From BQWY01 sp046351095 (lineage in GTDB: Bacteria; Nitrospirota; Nitrospiria; Nitrospirales; Nitrospiraceae): a stretch of DNA of 64,000 nucleotides. The stretch spans positions 2,914,001 to 2,978,000 of the forward strand of contig JAXLZC010000001.1 in assembly GCA_046351095.1 (NCBI GenBank), given 5' to 3'. The notes beneath the pieces were generated by a model, which was given only the letters and a program-made list of their open reading frames with translations, had not been told where the DNA came from and did no database searches. Within the stretch, counting starts at the first letter, position 1, and each line of letters begins with the position of its first letter. Positions 1-7,317 of the stretch are shown here, in pieces. The translations under genes and the position numbers were made by a program.

Positions 1-218
1 ACGAGTGGGAAGCGCTGACCAACGGATTGCCGCAGCAGCATTGTTACGTCAATATTCTCCGCGACGCGATGGCTATCGATACGCTGGAGTCGTGCGGGGT
101 CTACTTCGGGACGACCGGTGGGCAGGTCTACATGTCGGCGGACAGCGGCGATACCTGGACGACGATCGTGCGCGACTTGCCGCCTGTGCTGTCGGTCGAA
201 GTGCAGGTGGTGCCGTAG
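1..218 (+). CDS. C-terminal end of BNR/sortilin-like beta-propeller protein (partial)
   Basis: The gene runs in from the left edge of the window, with codons in phase from base 3 and a TAG stop at 216-218. About 71 residues are visible. They show two features of BNR/Asp-box propeller repeats: a GVYFGTTGGQVY strand and an SADSGDTWTTI Asp-box. Such proteins (glycosyl hydrolase/sortilin-like, YCF48-like) are structural propellers, and the enzymatic label often given to them is rarely proven. The next gene, 38 bases downstream, is MoaD-like. I recall this pairing of propeller and MoaD/ThiS-like protein from other genomes, which suggests co-transcription. The substrate or partner cannot be told from the fragment. 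Confidence 0.7.
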   Translation, partial: EWEALTNGLPQQHCYVNILRDAMAIDTLESCGVYFGTTGGQVYMSADSGDTWTTIVRDLPPVLSVEVQVVP

Positions 219-256
219 GTCGTGAAACGTAAACCGGAAGAGGTCAGACAGAAAAC

Positions 257-574
257 GTGAGCGAGACGAAATCGGTACCGATCCGTGTTGTGTTGCCGCA
301 TCAGTTGCGCGCGTTGGCGACGATCAACGGCGAGGTCGTGCTGCCGTGCGTCGATCCGGTCACGCAGCGCACGGTGTTGGATGCGCTGGAGGCTCGGTAT
401 CCCATGCTACGCGGGACGCTGCGCGATCAGACGACGAAAGTGCGCCGACCGTTCATCCGATTTTTTGCCTGCGCGCGTGACCTCTCGCACGAATCGCCGG
501 ATGCACCGCTTCCGGAGGAGGTGCGCAACGGCACCGAGCCCTATCTCATTGTTGGTGCGATGGCAGGCGGATGA
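257..574 (+). CDS. MoaD/ThiS-like ubiquitin-fold protein
   Basis: A 105-residue protein starting at GTG 257, with a GAGGTC purine stretch about 12 bases upstream. It ends in Ala-Gly-Gly, the diglycine tail by which MoaD/ThiS sulfur carriers are adenylated and thiocarboxylated. The segment VVLPCVDPVTQRTVLDALEA fits the second strand and helix of the beta-grasp fold, and the length is close to MoaD plus a short insertion. No MoaE, ThiG or E1-like enzyme is visible nearby, so its acceptor pathway is unknown. It probably shares a transcript with the propeller protein upstream. The 3-prime end overlaps the convergent small membrane protein gene by 29 bases. Confidence 0.75.
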   Translation: MSETKSVPIRVVLPHQLRALATINGEVVLPCVDPVTQRTVLDALEARYPMLRGTLRDQTTKVRRPFIRFFACARDLSHESPDAPLPEEVRNGTEPYLIVGAMAGG

Positions 575-824
575 TGCGGTGAGAAGCCGACGCGAACTGC
601 TTATGAACGGCGGGGGCTGCTGGTTGTTGCCGCGAGCCATACCATGCCAGAAAGGTGGTCAGCCAGTAGGTGAAAACACCATATAACGTGTCCGATGCCG
701 AATGCGATCGGCTGTCGATCTTCCGGAGGCTCTGCATGCCTATCCCGAGCGCCAGCAAGGTGCAGAACCAACCGGCCGTCGAGACGGGTCGATAGAAGAC
801 ACCCATGGGCTTGAACCAGGTCAT
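546..824 (-). CDS. Small conserved membrane protein of unknown function
   Basis: The 92-residue frame starts at ATG 824, chosen because AAGGAG lies just upstream on the minus strand. A longer frame reaches 911 but has no better signal. The N-terminus, MTWFKPMGVFYRPVSTAGW, leads into a hydrophobic stretch (about residues 15-35). A second hydrophobic segment around residues 45-65 contains GVFTYWLTTFLAWYG, so two membrane passes are likely. I recall similar short membrane proteins from Nitrospira genomes, but no function is known to me. The C-terminal 25 residues are polar and overlap the end of the convergent MoaD-like gene. Confidence 0.6.
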   Translation of the reverse strand: MTWFKPMGVFYRPVSTAGWFCTLLALGIGMQSLRKIDSRSHSASDTLYGVFTYWLTTFLAWYGSRQQPAAPAVHKQFASASHRIIRLPSHQQ

Positions 825-1010
825 GCGCACTCCTTGAGTCGAGCGATAGCATAGCACGCTCGAGTCGTGGCGTGATGATGTCATGCAGGCGTCGGTCGGA
901 GAACTCGACAAGGCAGAGACCGAGCGCGGTGTTCACTTCTTGCCTTGGCGATGGCAGAGAGGCTGAATGGGCGACGGGTCATACTCAACCACCCTTACTA
1001 GGAGGCCATC

Positions 1011-1610
1011 ATGCAGTACAAACACGTGGCAGCGATTCTGTTCGCAACCATGCTCGCGTGCTCCCCAGCCTTCGCCAAGGAGAAGCAGCATGAGAAGCAT
1101 ATGGATGAGAAGGCCATGATGGAAGAATGGATGAAACTGGCCACGCCGGGTACGCCGCATAAGCAATTGGATAGCCTAGTCGGGAGCTGGACGACCAAGA
1201 CGAAAGAATGGACGGATCCGAGTAAACCTCCGCAGGAGTCCGAAGGGACGGTAGATATGAAAATGTTGCTGGGCGGACGATTTTTGCACCAAGAGTATTC
1301 CGGAATGATGATGGGGCAGCCGTATACCGGCATCGGCATCACAGGCTATGACAATCTGCGCAAAAAATACGTCACGATCTGGTTGGATAGTATGGCCACG
1401 GCTCCTTTTGTGATGGAGGGCACTGCAAGCCCAGATGGGAAGACGATTACGTTGCGTGGAGGACATGATGAGCCGGGTGGGGGGCATATGACCCACCGTG
1501 CGGTGTGGTCCATTCCCGACGCCCAGCATCAAACATTCGAAATGTACGGCGCGCATGGTCATGAGAAAGAAACTAAGCAGATGGAAATTCTCTATACCCG
1601 CAAACCGTAA
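1011..1610 (+). CDS. DUF1579 family secreted protein
   Basis: A 199-residue protein with a strong ribosome site (AGGAGG, 1001-1006) before ATG 1011. Residues 1-22 form a Sec signal peptide ending ACSPAFA, so the product is exported. The body carries DUF1579 hallmarks: LDSLVGSWTTKTKEW near residue 57, a GGRFLHQEYSG strand, and a C-terminal MEILYTRKP. The family is lipocalin-like and of unknown role. A His/Lys/Met-rich linker (about residues 23-45) follows the signal peptide. The neighbouring VOC-fold gene starts 56 bases downstream on the same strand and may share its transcript. Confidence 0.85.
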   Translation: MQYKHVAAILFATMLACSPAFAKEKQHEKHMDEKAMMEEWMKLATPGTPHKQLDSLVGSWTTKTKEWTDPSKPPQESEGTVDMKMLLGGRFLHQEYSGMMMGQPYTGIGITGYDNLRKKYVTIWLDSMATAPFVMEGTASPDGKTITLRGGHDEPGGGHMTHRAVWSIPDAQHQTFEMYGAHGHEKETKQMEILYTRKP

Positions 1611-1666
1611 ATGGACGAGGGCCGTCGGGAGAGGAAACCTGCGACGGTGGAGCGAGGAGGAGCATC

Positions 1667-2029
1667 ATGAAAGTCCTCGAGATCGGGTTCGTCTGTTATC
1701 CGGTGACGGATATGAAGCGGGCGCGGACGTTTTATGAAGGCGTCTTGGGGCTGAAAGAGTCGCGATTCTTCGGCGACGACAAGCAAGGTTTCGTCGAATA
1801 CGACATCGGCCCAGGAACCTTGGCGCTCGGCAACGGTGTGGCCGAATGGAAGCCGGCGGACGGCGGCGGTTGCGCGGCGCTGGAAGTCGACGACTTTCCC
1901 TCGGCGATTGCGCAACTCAAGGCTGCCGGTTGTCGCATGAAGATGGATGCGATGGAAACGCCGGTCTGCCACATGGTCGTCGTGTACGATCCCGACGGCA
2001 ACTCGGTCGTGATCCACAAGCGGAAGTAG
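1667..2029 (+). CDS. Glyoxalase/VOC superfamily protein
   Basis: A 120-residue single VOC domain. It begins with a strand VLEIGFVCYPVTDMKRARTF and the typical FYEGVLGL helix, and ends DPDGNSVVIHKRK, where VOC enzymes keep a C-terminal metal ligand. The family includes glyoxalase I, dioxygenases and antibiotic-binding proteins, and the substrate cannot be read from this sequence. The ribosome site GAGGAGGAGC lies just before ATG 1667. A strong hairpin at 2039 probably ends the transcript. Confidence 0.85.
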   Translation: MKVLEIGFVCYPVTDMKRARTFYEGVLGLKESRFFGDDKQGFVEYDIGPGTLALGNGVAEWKPADGGGCAALEVDDFPSAIAQLKAAGCRMKMDAMETPVCHMVVVYDPDGNSVVIHKRK

Positions 2030-2038
2030 CAGATGTGC

Positions 2039-2072
2039 GTTCGGACGGGCGCCGAGAGGCGCCCGTCCGAAC
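2039..2072 (+). terminator. Perfect 15-bp hairpin after the VOC gene
   Basis: GTTCGGACGGGCGCC and its exact reverse complement flank a GAGA tetraloop, nine bases after the VOC stop. No T-tract follows on either strand, so intrinsic termination is possible but not textbook. It also separates the VOC gene from the decayed minus-strand gene end at 2089. Confidence 0.7.
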
Positions 2073-2088
2073 CCACGAGAAGCATGCC

Positions 2089-2238
2089 CTAGGGCACGAG
2101 GAAGAGATAGGCGGCGCCGCTGCCGGCGGCGCTGTTGTTCGTGTCGTCTCCGCCGACGCCGGTCGCGTTGCTCGCTTCGTTTTTCGCCCCACCAACAGCT
2201 CTTGCCCCGAGAGCGCCACGAAGTTTCCAACCTCCTTC
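2089..2238 (-). pseudogene. Decayed FG-GAP/integrin-type repeat fragment
   Basis: Read on the minus strand, one frame gives VGNFVALSGQELLVG and a second gives AKNEASNATGVGGDDTNNSA followed by AGSGAAYLFLVP and a TAG at 2089-2091. Joined, they match the last unit of an FG-GAP (integrin alpha-like) beta-propeller. A one-base loss in the C-run at 2187-2190 separates the two frames. Only one repeat remains, whereas real proteins have several, so this is a remnant or a broken gene end. A frame containing the first half could begin at ATG 2312, but its N-terminus looks like noise. Confidence 0.65.
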
Positions 2239-2441
2239 ATCAGCCACGTGGACGGTCGACGCCAGACTACTTTCCCAATGCAGTGGGATGAGGGGGCGTC
2301 CTGAGTCTCCACGTTGGGCGGCTGGCGCGACTGTGATATGAGTAGCGCGGTTCGTCGTGTAGGGCGGACGCAGCGCCGTGGTGGACGGAGAGGTGTGCGG
2401 CGCTCTTGCGATCAGGCACGTGCGAGGGAATACATCTCGAC

Positions 2442-2822
2442 ATGCAGAGGCGGCGCTCAGGAGACGTGCGGTTGGTGCTGGTGTCCGCCGCAGCGGTCAT
2501 GGGCGGGCTTGGTCTCGCGGTGTGGATGGCGGCCAAGCCCTCTCGTGAGGTCCGGCCGCTGTACGCCTCCAAGGACGAGTGTCTTCGCGAATGGAGCGAC
2601 GGGGACTGTGATGCCGTCGAGGAGGAGCCACGGCACTCTACGTCGTCGTCCGGATCCGGCCGCTACCGGGGGCCCTCCGTCAGCGGGTATACGATTCGTC
2701 ACGATGGTCGGGCGGAGCGATCGGAGTGGTACGAGGATCGTGTGCCGCCGCGCAGCCGCGCGCTCGCGGTGGAGCGCGGGGGATTCGGCCGCACCGGCAG
2801 CCACTTCAGCGGAGGCTCCTGA
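2442..2822 (+). CDS. DUF1190-like small anchored protein (YjfM/YgiB type)
   Basis: A 126-residue protein. ATG 2442 begins MQRRRSGDVRLVLVSAAA, giving one N-terminal membrane anchor (residues 8-29). The stretch YASKDECLREWSDGDCD resembles the Cys-containing start of the DUF1190 domain, and the C-terminus is Ser/Gly/Arg-rich and ends GGS. E. coli YjfM/YgiB proteins carry DUF1190 and lie next to glutathionylspermidine-synthase-like YjfC/YgiC. Here that partner starts two bases after the stop. The identification rests partly on this neighbourhood; the protein is shorter than YjfM. Confidence 0.6.
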   Translation: MQRRRSGDVRLVLVSAAAVMGGLGLAVWMAAKPSREVRPLYASKDECLREWSDGDCDAVEEEPRHSTSSSGSGRYRGPSVSGYTIRHDGRAERSEWYEDRVPPRSRALAVERGGFGRTGSHFSGGS

Positions 2823-2824
2823 GC

Positions 2825-3958
2825 ATGCGGCGTGTGCCGGTGCCGCCTCGCCCCGATTGGCCGACCGCCTTGGAGCGGGTCGGCGTGACCTACCACAGTA
2901 TGACGGGTGGGTATTGGCGGGAAGAGGCGGCCTACGAATTCACCGTCGCGGAAATCGACGAAGTGGAGGCGGCGACGGAGGCGCTCCACCGCCTGTGCGT
3001 GGAGGCCGTGGCACGGATCATTCTCGAAGATCGTTTCGACGATCTACGTATTGCTCCCGCGTGGCGGCCGCGTATCGTCGCGTCGTGGGAAGCGCGGGAG
3101 CCGTCGCTCTACGGTCGTTTCGATCTCTGGTACGACGGGACCGCCGCGCCCAAATTGCTGGAGTACAACGCGGATACGCCGACCGCCTTGCTTGAGGCGG
3201 CGGTCGCGCAATGGGAGTGGGTGCAAACGGTCAAGCCGGGCGCCGATCAGTTCAACAGCCTGCACGAGCGGTTGATCGAGCGATGGGCCGAGATTCGTCG
3301 GCAGGCGAAGACAGATGCGCTCTATCTGGCTGCCATGGAGGGCTGCGAGGAAGACATTCAGACCATGGCGTACGTGGCCGACACGGCGTACCAAGCCGAC
3401 TGGCGGGTGCAGACCATGGCGTTAGGCGCGATCGGATGGGATGCCGCTGAGCAGCAATTTTGCGATCTCGACGGATGGCCGATCGAGGTGCTGTTCAAAC
3501 TGTATCCGTGGGAATGGCTGAACGAGGATGCGTTCGCCGAACATGTTTCCAGCGCCTCGGTGACGATGATCGAACCGGCCTGGAAGCAGCTCCTCAGTCA
3601 CAAGGGCCTGCTTGCGCTCTTGTGGGAGTGGTATCCGGATCATCCGAATCTGCTTCCGGCCTGGTGGACGGCGCCTGCGTCAGGGGAGTCCTACGTACGC
3701 AAACCGTTCTGGTCTCGCGAAGGGGCGAATGTGACGATCGTGGCGGATGGCCGCACGGTCGCGACCGACGGCCCCTATGCAACGGACGCCTCGGTGTTTC
3801 AGGCCTATTGTCCCTTGCCGTCCTTCGACGGGTGGCATCCGGTCGTCGGGTCGTGGATCGTCGGCGCGGCGGCGGCGGGCATGGGGATTCGTGAAGATCG
3901 CGGGCTGATCCACGGCGACGGGAGTTGGTTCGTGCCGCATTATCTGGTGGACCTCTAA
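2825..3958 (+). CDS. Glutathionylspermidine synthase-like ATP-grasp protein (YjfC/YgiC family)
   Basis: A 377-residue protein starting at ATG 2825, with GGAGG just upstream inside the previous gene's end. Family features are visible: DWPTALERVGVTYHS at the N-terminus, YGRFDLWYDG then LLEYNADTPTALLEAAVAQW near residues 98-135, KLYPWEWLNED, and a C-terminal GSWIVGAAAAGMGIREDRGL. The ligase family forms an amide between glutathione and spermidine in trypanosomatids and E. coli Gsp. The YjfC/YgiC branch lacks the amidase half and its substrate is unproven. It sits between the DUF1190 and DUF350 genes, as in the E. coli yjf cluster. Confidence 0.85.
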   Translation: MRRVPVPPRPDWPTALERVGVTYHSMTGGYWREEAAYEFTVAEIDEVEAATEALHRLCVEAVARIILEDRFDDLRIAPAWRPRIVASWEAREPSLYGRFDLWYDGTAAPKLLEYNADTPTALLEAAVAQWEWVQTVKPGADQFNSLHERLIERWAEIRRQAKTDALYLAAMEGCEEDIQTMAYVADTAYQADWRVQTMALGAIGWDAAEQQFCDLDGWPIEVLFKLYPWEWLNEDAFAEHVSSASVTMIEPAWKQLLSHKGLLALLWEWYPDHPNLLPAWWTAPASGESYVRKPFWSREGANVTIVADGRTVATDGPYATDASVFQAYCPLPSFDGWHPVVGSWIVGAAAAGMGIREDRGLIHGDGSWFVPHYLVDL

Positions 3959-3976
3959 CCGGGAGCGCGTGGCGTG

Positions 3977-4387
3977 ATGGAGTTGCTGGCGGACGACATC
4001 GGCTTGTTGCCGAATTTTCTGAGCTACTGGCTCTGTGCGATCGGGCTGCTGGGCGGATTCGCGCGACTCTATCTCGCGTGGACGCCGTATCACGAGGTCG
4101 CCCTCATCCGTGACGGTAATCTGGCGGCTGCCTACAGTTTCAGCGGCGCCATACTCGGATTCGCGACGGCGTTGACGTTTGTGGTGGCCAACAGCGCTGA
4201 ATTACACGAAGTGCTGTTCTGGGGCGTGGTGGCTGCGTTGGTGCAGTTGGCGGGTTACTCGTTGGTGCGCTTCATCATCCCCACGTTACCCGACGGCATC
4301 ACGCACAACAACGTCGCCCACGGTGTATTTCTCGGCGCGATAGGCCTGGTGCTCGGGTTGATTACCGGCGCGAGCCTTGTCCCATGA
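3977..4387 (+). CDS. DUF350 membrane protein (YjfL family)
   Basis: A 136-residue integral membrane protein with four predicted helices, at about residues 10-30, 45-70, 80-103 and 113-134. The segment ALIRDGNLAAAYSFSGAILGFATAL is characteristic of DUF350 and is cited here only by its ends at residues 43 and 66. ATG 3977 is preferred over GTG 3974; GGGAG lies about 11 bases upstream. It follows the glutathionylspermidine-synthase-like gene by 18 bases, completing a cluster like yjfM-yjfC-yjfL. The role is unknown; the context suggests a modification or export step for an amino or polyamine compound at the membrane. Confidence 0.8.
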   Translation: MELLADDIGLLPNFLSYWLCAIGLLGGFARLYLAWTPYHEVALIRDGNLAAAYSFSGAILGFATALTFVVANSAELHEVLFWGVVAALVQLAGYSLVRFIIPTLPDGITHNNVAHGVFLGAIGLVLGLITGASLVP

Positions 4388-4419
4388 GTACGTCTCGGTG
4401 CGCTGACGCTTCGGGCCGA

Positions 4420-4836
4420 TCAGAGCACGCAGGCGGGTGTGCGGAGATGCAGCACGCTGTCTTGCTGATAGAGGCGTCGGTATTCGAAGGAGAGGCGCTT
4501 CAGCGCTTGGTCGTCGCTCGGACTATCGGGGTGCGAGATCTGCAAGACATGGGTGGATTCGTAGACGGTGGAGCCATCGCCGCGTCGCGATTGCCCGATC
4601 GTCGTCCAGGTCGTGAAGCCGTTCGGGAAGGCGGTGGTAACCTGGTTACGGAGGAAATTCGCCCATTCGTCAGCCGACACGGTCCGTAGCGACATCTGCG
4701 TACCGAAGTACAGCGTATCGACGACGATGGCTCGCTCGCCGGGACGACAGGCACTCGGCGAGGGTGTGGCGCAGCCCGCGAGCAAGCACGCACTCAACAG
4801 GTATGTCGCAATCGTGATGGTGTTCGGTTGACGCAT
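4420..4836 (-). CDS. DUF3574 lipoprotein, copy 1
   Basis: The 138-residue frame begins at ATG 4836 (MRQPNTITIATYLLSACLLAGC), which places a lipobox, LLAG-Cys, at residue 22. An upstream in-frame start at 4866 would bury the signal peptide and is rejected. The body has the DUF3574 pattern: DTLYFGTQM, DEWANFL, TAFPNGFTTWTT and a C-terminal SFEYRRLYQQDSVLHL. The function of DUF3574 is unknown. A paralogue lies 22 bases upstream on the same strand, so the pair arose by tandem duplication. Confidence 0.85.
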   Translation of the reverse strand: MRQPNTITIATYLLSACLLAGCATPSPSACRPGERAIVVDTLYFGTQMSLRTVSADEWANFLRNQVTTAFPNGFTTWTTIGQSRRGDGSTVYESTHVLQISHPDSPSDDQALKRLSFEYRRLYQQDSVLHLRTPACVL

Positions 4837-4858
4837 GGCTCGTCCACTCCAGCGTTCG

Positions 4859-5278
4859 TTACACACGGCTACATACAGGGCTGCGGAGGCGTAGGACCGC
4901 TTCCTGACTGAATTGTGCGCGGTATCGCTCGATGATGCGGCGGATGGACTCGTCGTGTTGCGGCACGTCCTCGTGCGTGAGTTGGACGATGTGCGAGGTC
5001 TCGCGTTCGATCGTCCCGTCGGCCATACGCCATTGCCCGTCGGCCGTCCAGGTGGTGAGGCCCTGCGGAAAGGCCGGGGTGATCGTGTCGGTCACAAACG
5101 TCGTCCATTCGTTCTGGCTCACCACACCCCCCGATTTATTTGTCCCGAAATACAACGTGTCCGTGACCGCCGCCTGTTCGCCTGTGCGGCAGACTACTGT
5201 GTGAGAGGTTGCGCAGCCGGTAAGGATACAGGCCGTCAGTAGACACGGTACCGTGATGGTGGATGCCGATAGGCGCAT
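4859..5278 (-). CDS. DUF3574 lipoprotein, copy 2
   Basis: A 139-residue protein with signal peptide and lipobox LTGC (Cys about residue 22). It shares DTLYFGTNKS, NEWTTFVTDTITPAFPQG, TTWTADGQWR and the RIIERYRAQF end with copy 1. The pair keeps the same length and lipobox position, so both are probably functional lipoproteins anchored at a membrane. It is the upstream member of the pair and follows the frameshifted gene at 5300, possibly in one transcript. Confidence 0.85.
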   Translation of the reverse strand: MRLSASTITVPCLLTACILTGCATSHTVVCRTGEQAAVTDTLYFGTNKSGGVVSQNEWTTFVTDTITPAFPQGLTTWTADGQWRMADGTIERETSHIVQLTHEDVPQHDESIRRIIERYRAQFSQEAVLRLRSPVCSRV

Positions 5279-5299
5279 AGCGCTCCTCTTGCTCCGGAA

Positions 5300-6230
5300 T
5301 TACCGTGACGGTTGCGTCGGTGTCTTCGAGGTCGAGCGGGAGAGGATGGCCTCGAGCATGCCGCGCAACGTCCTGCCGTCTTCATAGGTCAGATCCGCCA
5401 ACTGCCATCCGAGTTCGCCGCGCTGTACATGCAACGCCACCATCCGACTCGTGTCGCCGGTGATAAATTCCGCCGGGACTTGTGCGCCCGTGCCGAAGGG
5501 TATCGAGGGACCGACGGCGAAGTCCGTGGGATATTCCTGTGTGTCGGTGAAGGGATCGCCGTTGATGGGCGGAGCCTCGTTCGGCGACGTGGGCAGTTGG
5601 AAGTAGGCCAGCATCGCGGCGTAGAGATCCGGCGTGAACCAGGCGTGCCGCCGCACGACGGCGGCACGAAAAGCCCATTTCGTGGGAGAAATGTTCTTCG
5701 AAAAATTGCTGAGCCAACGCGCCTGGCGTAGCCGGATCGTAGGCGATCCCGTCATCCGGCAGGCGCGACGCCAGACGCAGCGCCCAGAGGACATCGTTGT
5801 CGGCGATGAGCACATGCTGCTGGTCGACAAATACGTAGTCCAGCGTTCGATCTCCGCAACGTACCGAGATGGTCGGCACGGGGAATTGCGTGAGTCCCAG
5901 ACGTGCGGCTTCATCTTCCGCGGGCCTCGGCAATTTCCGCCCGAACAAGTCAGCCAGCGGGAGGCCAGCGGTCCGATACTGTGGATGCGCGCAGGCCAAT
6001 GTCGACGGGGCGAACAACGCCTGCGGCGTGATCGTCACGCGGTGACCGAGCCAGGCGTCGGTGTCGGGTGGGAGCTGCACGGAGTCGCGCCAAGGGGCGG
6101 GCTGACTCTCGGCGATATCCCAGACGCCGAACAACCATTGTGCATCGTCGGCGGAAGCCAGCGATGTCGTACTCAGCGTCAGAGCAGTTGCGAACAGGAG
6201 AGCGAATGTGAACGAGCGAGGGAATCTCAT
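5300..6230 (-). pseudogene. Secreted protein of unknown family, frameshifted
   Basis: The first frame starts at ATG 6230 with a signal peptide (residues 1-27, ending LASA) and runs through QWLFGVWDIAESQPAPW to EEHFSHEMGF. A second frame takes over at the A-run 5669-5672 with RAAVVRRHAWFTPDLYAAML and ends RSTSKTPTQPSR at 5300. Removing one base from that run (TTTT to TTT on the coding strand) restores one 309-residue protein. The N-terminal half has FGVWDI and a Cys pair, and the C-terminal half has WQLADLTYEDGRTLRGMLEA. I do not recognise the family. It may be a genuine recent pseudogene or a sequencing error, since both halves keep protein-like composition. Confidence 0.75.
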
Positions 6231-6318
6231 GGTCGGCTACTTGTAGCGGGGGCGCAGGGAGAATGCAATGTGCGGCGGTGGTTACTGAACGGGAGACGAG
6301 GAATGGCGCGCGCAGCGA

Positions 6319-7305
6319 TTACGCGGCTTGTGCGGGGCGCTCGCTCGACGGTCCGGCGTCGCTCTTCGGTTCGAGCGTGCGGCGTTGATCCTTGACGTAA
6401 CAACTTCCTGCGATATTCTTGGCGCGTTTTTTTAACTCCGATGCGATCTTGCTCACGACGCCGGGGTGGGGAATCGCATAGTGTTCGTTCGTCACGACGG
6501 CGATCGACAGACTCATCATCGGGAAGCGTTCCGAATTGCCGCGCCGGTCCACCGAATCGATGTACCCGCGCATCCGGTCTTCGCCGTCGTAAAAATCCGG
6601 AATCACCAAATCGAACCGTTTGATCACGGTTTGGCAAATGCCGTCGATGATGTCCGGCGGGCTCATCACCACGAAGTCGTCGCCGCCGACGTGTCCTACA
6701 AATCCTTCGCCGCCGGCCAACTCGCCTACGACGGTCGTCAAGATGCGGCAGGCCACGACCAACACCTCGTCGCCGCGACTGTAGCCGTACCGGTCGTTGA
6801 ACGACTTGAAGTTGTCGATGTCGATGTAGGCGAGCGCGAAGGGTTTGCCGCTGTCGATGCGCACTGTCGTTTCGCAGAGAATCGTGGTGTTCCCCGGCAG
6901 GCGCGTCAGTGGATTCGCGTCCAACGAACGCGTTAAGCGGCTGAGGCAGAGGCGCACGCGATGCGCCACCGTGTCTTCTAAGTAGGGAATGGTCAGGAAG
7001 TCGTCGACGGGCAACGTGCTCCAGTCGCAGTCGTTCAGGCGTGTCTCTCGCAACATGACGATGAGCGGCAGCCGACCGAGAAAGGCGTCGCGCTTGATGT
7101 CGCGCACGAGGGTGTCGATGGAGCGCCCGCCCGCGCCTTCGGCGGCCAGGATCAAACAGGGCGGATCGTGGACCAGTTCGTGGAGCGCCAGCGTCGAGAG
7201 GTTGCCTTCGACGACGCTGAAGCCGGCGCGCACCAACGAGGCCGCGAGCGTTTGGCTGGCGACCGGGTCGTTATGGAATAGCAGCAGGCGTTTGGCGGCG
7301 GCCAT
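6319..7305 (-). CDS. Degenerate receiver-GGDEF protein
   Basis: A 328-residue protein. Residues 1-125 look like a receiver fold (RLLLFHNDP, PCLILAAEG, PLIVMLRET, DDFLTIPYL), but the phospho-acceptor Asp and the conserved Lys are not where expected. After the linker SLDANPLTRLPGN comes a GGDEF domain: FALAYIDIDNFKSFNDRYG and HVGGDDFVV. The signature is GGDDF rather than GGEEF, which leaves diguanylate cyclase activity possible but uncertain. The C-terminal region has an extra segment after MMSLSIAVV. It precedes an HDOD gene by 12 bases on the minus strand, so the two may be co-regulated. Confidence 0.85.
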   Translation of the reverse strand: MAAAKRLLLFHNDPVASQTLAASLVRAGFSVVEGNLSTLALHELVHDPPCLILAAEGAGGRSIDTLVRDIKRDAFLGRLPLIVMLRETRLNDCDWSTLPVDDFLTIPYLEDTVAHRVRLCLSRLTRSLDANPLTRLPGNTTILCETTVRIDSGKPFALAYIDIDNFKSFNDRYGYSRGDEVLVVACRILTTVVGELAGGEGFVGHVGGDDFVVMSPPDIIDGICQTVIKRFDLVIPDFYDGEDRMRGYIDSVDRRGNSERFPMMSLSIAVVTNEHYAIPHPGVVSKIASELKKRAKNIAGSCYVKDQRRTLEPKSDAGPSSERPAQAA

Positions 7306-7317
7306 TGGAGTTGGACC

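Noticed and set aside
1592..2230. Minus-strand frame of 212 codons opposite the VOC gene
   Set aside because: Arg-rich shadow of the VOC gene. The FG-GAP remnant on the same strand lies in other frames.
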